Positions 7,233-16,900 of a DNA stretch of 56,893 nt are shown here, piece after piece (positions within the stretch are counted from its first letter, which is position 1; each line of letters starts with the position of its first letter). The notes beneath the pieces are model-generated. The model searched no databases and was not told the DNA's origin. It was given only the letters and a program-made list of their open reading frames with translations. This DNA is from an uncultured Lachnospiraceae bacterium (GTDB lineage Bacteria > Bacillota > Clostridia > Lachnospirales > Lachnospiraceae), in contig CANQNE010000015.1 in the NCBI GenBank assembly GCA_947625135.1, forward strand, positions 1 to 56,893. Direction: 5' to 3'. A program made the position numbers and the translations under genes.

Positions 7233-7876
7233 ATTTCCTCATATTCCTTTCTCCACGTCCAGGCATTTCCGTTGGCGGTATCCACATTCAGCTCATACTG
7301 GGTAGTGATGGTGGTTTCCTCCTTATTATCCTTACAGGTCACGATGACCGTGAGCATAATGCCGTCCTCCGCATCACCCAGACTCACGTCCGCATCCGTA
7401 TTGTTGCTCTCCCAGTACATGATGATCTCCACATTCTGAAGCAGTTCCTCTGTCTCCGACTGCACATCTCCCGCAACTCCTGTGAGCGCTGTCGAATCCA
7501 GCTGAAAATACCGGAAAGCATCCTTTTTTTCGTGGCGGTACTTGCCCTCCTCGTAATAGGGCCATTTGGAAGGCACCGCTTTTGCATTGTCCACAATGCT
7601 GATATTTTCTTTCAGATAATTCCAGATCGGATAATCAGCCTCTTTTCCTGTTTCCGGCGTATCAACCGTGATCTCCGCCGTCAGCTGCTGGCTGATAGTC
7701 TGGGCAAGCTCCCTGCTCTGATAAAGATTCTGCTGTCGGCTTGCGGTGGAAAACAGCGAAAAGGAGACAAGCAGAAGCGACAGGCCCAGCATCATCAGCA
7801 CAAGCATGATCACCACGGCCACCATCAGCGCGGAACCGTTTTTCTTTTTTAACACAGGTGGTATCGCCAGCCTCAT
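7229..7876 (-). CDS. Minor pilin of PilX/GspK type (lacks Glu5)
   Basis: The protein has 215 residues from the ATG at 7876, selected because AAGGAG lies seven bases upstream; a TTG further up would add seven residues without a ribosome site. The leader ends KKKNG and the mature N-terminus SALMVAVVIMLVLMMLGLSLL follows. The helix is strongly hydrophobic but position 5 is not Glu. This is characteristic of GspK/PilX-like initiators, which sit at the extreme tip in type II secretion and T4P minor pilin complexes. The remaining domain contains a helical stretch (RELAQTISQQLTAEI) and beta strands typical of pilins. It overlaps the next gene by four bases. Confidence 0.85.
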   Translation of the reverse strand: MRLAIPPVLKKKNGSALMVAVVIMLVLMMLGLSLLLVSFSLFSTASRQQNLYQSRELAQTISQQLTAEITVDTPETGKEADYPIWNYLKENISIVDNAKAVPSKWPYYEEGKYRHEKKDAFRYFQLDSTALTGVAGDVQSETEELLQNVEIIMYWESNNTDADVSLGDAEDGIMLTVIVTCKDNKEETTITTQYELNVDTANGNAWTWRKEYEEI

Positions 7877-7912
7877 CGCCCGTCTCCTTTCCGTCAAAAA
7901 TCTTTTTTCATC

Positions 7913-10900
7913 CTACTGCGGAAAATATGTCCATCCCTCGATCATACTGTCGCTGTCAAATGCAAAGGACAAACGCTCTCCGCCGCCATTCTCCTGCACA
8001 ATATCAAGCTCCGTGAGGTTCTTCGGCAAGGTCAGCACAAACTGCACGCTGCCATCCTTCTGCGCAGCTGCAGAAAGCCTTACGGGAATCTTCAGGGAAA
8101 TGGTTTCTCCCTCCGACTCTTCCGACGCTCCCCATGTGGCCTGCGCTGTCATTTCAAACAGCTGGACGCCGCCTTCAAGGAGAACCGCCTCGCCCTGTTC
8201 ATTGATATAATACCAGCCGTCCGGGCTGTTTCCCAGAATATAGCGAACCGCATCCTGCGTTCCGATCTGAACCTGATATCCGTTTATCTTTGCATCCCGC
8301 ATTGGATCATAAGTCCATGAGTAGCTGATTCCCGGCACTGCGATCTGCTCCGTGGCGCCCTCCTGCCGGATCACCATGCCCTCCGTTTCTTCCTCGCCGA
8401 TCTGATACTCCATATAAGGCGCCGCGATCTCAGGCAGCAGAATGGGTTTCGTCTCACGGCTCCACTGCGTCACATTCTCCCCGGGAACGATCTCCGCACC
8501 CTTCAGCGTGATATAATATCCCTGATAGTTTCCATAGAGCGCCTCCGACAACAGGAGATAGATCTCCTGTACACTGCTTTCATAGCTGTACGCACCCAGA
8601 TATCTTCTGTCCAGAACAGTCTTCTGATCCTTGTCAAGGAGCGTCACCTGATATACCTGACGGTTCTCTGCCGTTGTCCGCACCTGATAAGCCATATCCC
8701 GCAGCGGGGAAGCCTCTGTTGCCAGAGAAATCTGTACCGGAGCCCCATAAGTTTCCATGAACGTCACTGCAGTGGACCATTTATTTCGGTTGGTTACCCG
8801 CTGCCAGTTAGAAATCCGCCCGCTCTCATACTTCTCCAGACGCTCTTTTCCAAGCATCACTGTCTGGAAGGAAATCTGCGCCGTGCGATAATTCACGGGA
8901 TTTGCAAAATCCTCCCCGGACACGCTGACGTTTTCTCCGTCAGGCAGAATCAGCGCAAATACCGGGCCCTCCTCCGTTTCTGTCATAGTCAGTAACGTAG
9001 CCACTGCAATCTCGCTCTGATCGTTATCTGAAAACAGTACCGAATCTGTCACCGGAAGCTGTACATAACCGCCCGCGGAAAGTTCGCCGGCAAACACCGC
9101 ATCCGCATCCTCCCTGCATACAGGGTCGGAAGCCTTATGCAGCTCTTTTGCCGCCTCCGGGAATCCATCCTGGGTGGAAAGTACAAATACGTTGTAAATC
9201 CCGTTCTTTCCCTCTGCGGGTTCCAAATAGATCCAGTCCACATCCTGTCTTCCATAGATCACATCATCCGCAAACCGGGTGTTCTTTGCAAGGCCTGCCC
9301 GCTGTATGCGGATGCTGTCGCCCTGCTCCGCCGGCGCGAACTTCAGCGTTGTCTGGGTGACGGCAGCCATATAGCCGCCGCTTCCGCTCTTGAAGCTCCA
9401 CTGATTTGTCCTCATATTATAATAGAGTGTTGTCTGCCCCTCTGTGGGATAGATGTCGCCCGCCTGGATCCTTGGGATCCGGAGCCAGCAATAATTCATC
9501 GTCTCGCCATCCGGGTCTTCATCCGACCACCAGGAGCTTACATTGCTGTCAGACACATTGCGGAGGACAATCTTCAGCCACTTTCCTGCATCCTTCTCAT
9601 CCAGCCCCTCCGTCAGACGGTAGGAAGCATCACTGAGGCTTCCGCTCATAGTAGTCTTGGATGCCTTCTCGATCAAAGTCTTTTCCGCGCCGGTATTCCA
9701 GTAAACCGTCTCCGTTTCTTTTTCGGGAGCATCGCCGGCAGCAACCAGCGACCGGTCTCTGCCCTCTCCCGTATCCGCCTCTGTGTCAGGACGTTTCTCA
9801 TATACTGCAGCCGCAAGTTCATATCTTCCCTGCACGCCGGCCATCTCCGGATCTTCCAGTGCAAGAATCAGCCCGTCGGCAAACTCCTCTGCAGTCATGT
9901 ATGTGTCCGTCTTTCCTTCCTGATGCTCCATATAGGCGGGATCCGAGGTCATAAGGGTCACATCCGGCGTGGGCTGGCGCACAGGCAAGGTCATTTCTCT
10001 TACAACGCCCCACAGGCCATCCCGGTAAGCGGCGGCATCTTCCTTTGCCAATGCCCGAACCGCGAACCGAAGCGTCTGACCCGGCTTGTATTTGTTCAGA
10101 TCTACCTGTCTTGTCATAGAGGACGCACCTGCATCCTCCGCCGCAAAGGTCAGGATCTCCTCCTCCCAAGAGCCGTCCTCATTGAGCGCCTGAACCCGAA
10201 CCTGATATGCCTTCACATCGCTTCTCTGGGATTCATATACCGTATCCCACTTTATGTCATAGAGCAAGGTGTCTTTCTCCACCAGATCATTTTCTCTGTG
10301 CAGGGTGAGGGTGGGTCTGGGAATCTGTGAAAATCTCAGCTTCACAGTAAAATCCTCTTTGCCGAATGAAGGGAATACCGTGGTTCTTCCGGCGCTGTCC
10401 GCAATGCCTTTCCGCTCCACCGAAAGTGTCAGATCAGCATAGCTCCAGCTGTTGTCCTCATCTGTAAACGTATACGTAAACAGCGGATCGTCCGATGCGG
10501 AGGCATCCACCTGCTGTCTGCCGAGAACCACATCCTTTTCATCTGTGGAAGCCGTCTTTTTTACATGCCCCACAAGCTGTACTTCATAATCCGCGCTCTT
10601 GTCCGCATTTTTCAGATCCCACTGGAAGGTATACTGACTGCCGTCCTCGGACAGGAGCATCTCCTTTTCGATGACCGGCGCAGCCCAGATCTTCGCGCTG
10701 TAGTCTTCGCTGGTAACCGTGCCGTTTTTCTGGTCTACTTTATAAACTTTTTCATCGATCTGTCTGCCATAAGTGTCCCGATAGCCCAGAATACTGCTGT
10801 AAATAACAGAATAGCTTCCGTTTTCATTCATCCGAAGCACATACCCGTTATTCAGCGCCGGACTGCCGTCTTTTTCTACAAAGACCGGTACCTTTCGCTC

Positions 10901-13900
10901 TGTATCTGTCAGGGATTGATCCGCCGCATACTGCAGCAGGTTTTTCTGACTGATATTGCTCTGCACCGGATGTCCGTACCAGCACACATTTCCCTGGCTC
11001 TGCCACGGGTAGCTTCTCACTGTAAGATCGCCATAGTTCAGGAAATCCTGCGGAAGCTGGTTCAGCACGGAAGTCACCATGCCGCCGTTCTCTGTCACAT
11101 GGGAATTTCCGCTGGCTACCGCTACCGGCAGCCGCACATCTCTGCCCGCGGCATCCTGACCGATCACATAGTCATCCACCACAAGCTCTGTGTCCATATA
11201 AAGCTCCGTGTTCTCTTCCGTGGTAGTTCCGTTATCCAGCTGCATCCGGTAAGAGATCCCATCCATGTCGCTGCCGTAAAAGTCCATAAAGGAGGTGACA
11301 ACATAATCTTCCTTTGCCAGCGCGTCGTTGCCATACAGGGCGACTACATTGGTGGTGATCAGCGAGTCTGTATGTGCACTGGTTCCTTTGGCCGTCACGC
11401 TCACATTGGCGTTTTTCAGATTGTCGATCAAAAACGGTTCGGATCGCCCCGCAGACGCCTTAAAGGTTATCTTCTCATTCTTTACCCCAAGAAGTCCGCT
11501 GACTTCAATGACCGTATCCGGATCGCCCTTATAGTCGCTGACATTTTCCAGTACCGCCGTAAACAGCTTCTTATCGGCATCCGTAGGCGTCAGTTCGATG
11601 TGAACCTTCGGCGTGGGCTGTGCAGGCAGCAGAGAAGACTGCTCCCGGATCACCCATGCCGTTGCGCCGCTTTCCGTCTTGCCGCTGTCAGGCCCGTAAT
11701 CGCTCCTCCAGTTTGTGTCATAAGTGGTCCTGCTGTAGCCGCTTCCGATTGACCGGATGGCGATCTTTACATCCTTCGCATTATTCAGCTGAATGACAAA
11801 GCGCTCCACGCCATAAGCCACGGTGGCCGGCGTTGTGGAGACATTTGGTGCTGACATCCACAAACCGTTCGCGATCTTATAAAGCAGCTGATCCGCCTCA
11901 TAATTTGTGCCGCTATGGGTCCATGTCACCACCAGTCGCCCGCCTGTATTGGTCACTTTCACATTTTCCACTTTGGAAATACTCGTTGAGAGGGTATCAT
12001 AATATTCTTTTACGTGAGGATCTACATCCATCACAAACTGCTGCCGGTACAGTTTTGCGCTGCGGGCCTGGGACGCGGTTTTATAACTGGTATCGTACTC
12101 CTGATAATCCTTATAATAATCCTTATAAGCAGTCTCTTTGGAATAATCATATCTGAAACCGCCCACGATTTCTTTACTGCCGTTCATAAATCGCCGGTAG
12201 GTTTCACTCAATTTATCATAAGTTAGTTTTGTGCCTGTTCCGCTTCCGTTGATATAATAAGAATTTTGCTGGTTTTTGTAAACGCCGCCCCCTTCACTGA
12301 AGTTGAAGCAGTCCCGGACGGTCACAGTCCCCTTGCTGGTCTCCAGCATACCCCGGTCACTGTCATTTTTAACTGTGATGCTGCTGGCGCCCTTCGCTTT
12401 CGTCCCCACATTTCCATAATTTCTGCATCTGTAGAAGCTCACCTTTTGCCCGCTGGCGCCGGTCTCTGCAATCATGCCGCCGTAATGCTTGTTGTTGTCG
12501 TCCACAGGGGTTATGATCAGAGCTCCGGAGTTGACGCAGTCTGAGAACATCATATCCACAGAGGCATCGCTTGACGTATATCCTACAATTCCGCCCACAT
12601 CTCTCTTTCCTGTGATATTTCCATGATTCTCACAGGAGGTAAAAGCGATATAATCATTGCTTTCTTTAACGACAAAGAAGTTTCCTGCCAGACCGCCGGC
12701 TCCCCGGCTCTTTCCATTTTTATCCGAGCTTATAACGCTGCCGTAATTGATACATTGATCGAAGGTAAGCCCTTTATACTTGATCCGTCCCACGGCGCCG
12801 CCAGTGAGCGTGCCGGTGATGGTTCCATAATTGATAAAGTCTTCCACAACCATGCCGTTTTTCTGATTGTTCTCCAGACGTCCGATCAGGCCGCCCACAG
12901 CCACGTTATCTGAATCCAGATAGTCGCTGCTCACATCCGCGTAATTCCGGCAGCCTTTGATATCCATGCCGGAAACGCAATAGCCGATAATGCCGCCGGT
13001 GCCGGTACCGCTCACGTACCACAGAGATTCCACCGTCCAATTCCGGCCGGTAATACTGTTTTCCACCCACGCTCCCGGATTTTGCAGTCCGATAACGCCG
13101 CCGGTATTTCCGATGCAGTCGATGACCGTCACTGAATACGTCTGCTTCTCAGGATTGCCTGACACGCCTGATCCGCTCACTACGCCGCTGTTCTGACCTA
13201 CAATACCGCCTACATGGCCGGCTGCCGTCTTTTTCGTCTCCTCATCTCCGCAGGCGATCACGGTGTTTCGATCCCCGCCGATAAAACAGTTCTGGATCAC
13301 GCATCCCACATTATTAAGTCCTGCGATTCCGCCCAGAGAAACCATGTTGTCAGAAGAGCCATACGCCTGCACAGCGCCGCTGTAGCTGCAGCTTTCAATT
13401 GTGCTTCCATTGGCGGCAGATCCGACTATACCGCCGTAACCGCTTCCCGCGCTGCCCATATTTCCGGTGATATCCGCCAGTACCGTACTGTTCTGAAGTC
13501 TGCCTCCGTTCCAGATCTTTCCGGCAATACCGCCCAGATTTCCATAAGCGGCGCCATCAGAAAGGGCGATGGTGCAATCCGTGACAGTGATCTTGCTGCC
13601 CATTGCGCAATGGAGGCCCACTGCTCCGCCTGCGCAGATCATATCTCCTGAAGCACAGGCCCTGATCTGGCTGTTGATCACGGTGCTTTCCTGTACCGTA
13701 ACCCCCTGCTTTTCTTCTCCTACAAGACCGCCCACATAGCTGCCTGACAAAATCTTCCCGCTGTTCTTCGTATTGCGCACCAGCGCCTGCTCTACCCGGC
13801 ATCCGTTAATATGAGAACTATAGCCAAGAACTCCTATGATACCGCCTGCAGTCTGCACGCCTTCCACGGAAACAGGATCGCCCTCATTTCCTTCTACTGT

Positions 13901-16900
13901 ACAGTTTTGGATCCTGCTGCCTTCGCTTCCTGCCACGATACCGCCTGCGCTGCCGTCTCCGTTTTCCGCCGAAACATTTCCTCTGTTTACACAATCAAGA
14001 ATGTCCTTGCCTGCGATATGCGCGGTGATCCCGCCTGCCTCTCCGGACGTGGCGGCAATAATCGTTCCCGTATTTTCACAATTTCGTATCTCAAGGGTTA
14101 CGCCCTGTCCCGCAATGCCGCCTGCCGTGCCCTTTTCAGCCACAACAGTGGCCGTGTTTTTCCACTTTGACAATGCGGTGTTGCTGAAGTTCATCCCCAC
14201 GATACCGCCTGTATACTGCTGCCCGCTGACGCTGCCCGCAAAGGTGTATACGCTTCCGTTCTCCGCCTGCAGCCGCCCGCTATAGGATTCTCTTGTATAG
14301 GCGTTCGTTCCCTGCATATTCTGTGCCACAATGCCGCCGGCATAATCCTCTGCAGCGCTGACCGCCGCGGCGCCCTCTGTCACCTCTTCAAACTGAATGA
14401 TCCCATAATTTGCCGCAGCCACGCCGCCTGCACTGACTCCATACGCCTGCACAGCGCCGCCATCCAGCCGCGCATCCGCAATGGTGCCGAAATTTTCCGC
14501 CGCAATACCGCCTACATAGCTGTCGCCGATAACGACGGTATCTTTCTCAAAATAGCAGCCTTCAATGGTGCCTTTGTTCAATCCGGCAATGCCGCCCACA
14601 TAGCTTTTATTCGACGCGCCTACACTGGACACGGGACAGTCCTTCACCAGACCTTCGTTGATCTCGCAGATACCGCCCAGATATTTCCCGGTGGCCGTCA
14701 CATCGCCCTCGCCCTGATTCTCACAGCGGAGCAGTGTGGCATTTTTGGTAACTTTACATATAATACCGCCGCTGTAAGAATAGAGATACTGGGAGAAAGG
14801 ATTGTTGTCTGTACTGCCCTCATCCAGCGGATGCTCCTCCGGCAAATGCAAAAAGAGAGCTGCCCGCACCGGCGTCCTGCTGATCATATCCTGAATCTGC
14901 AGCTTCGTGTTCTCTCCGTTGTACCCCACGATGCCGCCCATGTAATTCCATCCTGTCACGCTCTCCAGCCGGGTCGCGGTCTGCTCCGTTCCGCCCACGA
15001 TAAAAAGCTTTCCTCCGCTGTCTCTGTCCGCAATGCCTTCATCGGCGTCCAGTGCACGCAGATAGCGCACTGCCGCTTTATAATCTTCCGTAAGGATATT
15101 TAAATTCTGCCGTCCGCTTTCATCCCGGCTGTTCTCTTCATCCTTCAGGATATCCTCGCCCTGCCTGCAGAGATCGTCTGCATAGGCTTTTACCTGCGCC
15201 GCTGTGAAGCCGGTTTTCATCAGCCTGTTGTAGCCGATCTGCCCGCCGGCAAAAGCATGCGCGGAGATCGTTCCCAGAAAATTGTCCACCTTGATCTGGG
15301 CATAGCGCGCCTGATCATCCCCAAGAGGCACAATGTTGCCGCCGATGAAACCGCCTACACAGAATACACCGCTCACCTCATTAGGACTTGCCACAAACGG
15401 CGCCGCATACGCCGCTTCCTCACGGGAGGCAAAGAGCTTCTCCGAGGCGTTCAGACCGATCAGGCCCCCCACAAAGGAGCCTGTTCCTTTCACATAACCG
15501 CCCAGCAGGTTATAGCCGGAAAGCTCTGCATCCACGTCATTGTACCCTGCCACGCCGCCTATATAATCGGACCCGGTCAGATAACTGACAATGTCCCGGG
15601 CAGCGGCAGACGTGACAGAACCGCCGTTATATCCCACAATGCCGCCAATATAATTTCCCTCCTGAAGCGCCGCCACGTCCGTAATGGTTTTTGCCGCGTC
15701 ATTCAGGGAAACCTGACTTTCGCACTCTGCTATCTTACCTGTATTGTAGCCCGTGATGCCACCTGCATAGCCTCCCGCAGCGGCGATCACGCCCTGATTG
15801 ATCCAATTGACCACCTGAATTTCCATATCCACGGCGGGATCCGGCAGGGGGACCTGATCCTCAGGATCCTTATTTCCGCTGAGCCTGCCGTTGACACCGC
15901 AGATACCGCCTACATAGCTGTCACCGATGACATTGATATCGGTAATACCCGCTGCGCCGTCCAGGCTGCTGCCTGCAGCGCCCTCGTTAAAGCCCACGAT
16001 GCCGCCTACATATTTGTAACCAAACAGATAACTCTTTGCGGCGCTTGTATTTCTTCCGTGACACTTCTCCAGCTTTGCGCCCTTGTTGTAACCGATGATG
16101 CCGCCCACATAAACGCCGTTCAGCTTTTCCTGCAGCCTGCTTTCATCCTGCAGGATCTCCTCAATGGCTGCGGTGCTGTAACGGGGACAACCGCTGCAGT
16201 TTTTAAATTTCAGATTTTCCTCCGCACCGGCGCCGTTCTCCGCATAGCCGGCGATGCCGCCGATATATTTTGCTCTGGCCCGATCTGCAGGCGCGCTCCC
16301 GGCGGCCTTTTTTGCCTCAACTACACCGTAATTCCGGCAATTCTCCACCTGGATCTCATCGGATGCCCCTGCAATTTTGATCTGTCCGACAATACCGCCT
16401 ACATTTTCCACACCTGTGACCGCGGCATAATTATCCAGAGCCAGATAAACGCCCTTTCTGGGAGATGCGGCGGCGTCCTTGCCGGCAATGCCGCCCACAT
16501 TCGTATTTCCCTCTACCACGCTGTCCTTTTTCACCGTCAGCGTTTTCAGATCGCCCCGGTTCTCGCCGCAGACGGTGCCTGCGCCGTCACTGCCCAGCAC
16601 GGCGGCTCTGTCAAACGCTACATTTTCTATTAAGCCCTGGTTCACCGCAAACAGGCCCACAGGTCCCGACTTGCTGTCCTGTGAAACGGAGCCGTCCGCC
16701 GCCACCTCCGCATAAAGGCGCAGATACCGGTTGTCGTCCTCCCGAAAACTGATATCCGAGATCTCCGCCGCCGTTACCTTCTTGCTTGTAAATACGGCAT
16801 CCTTTCCCAATATGCCCACAGAGGGGAAGGGTACGTCCGGAGCCGTCACTGTCCCGCTGTCGTCGGGCGTCAGCGTCTGGATCACCGCGTCCAGCGTGCT

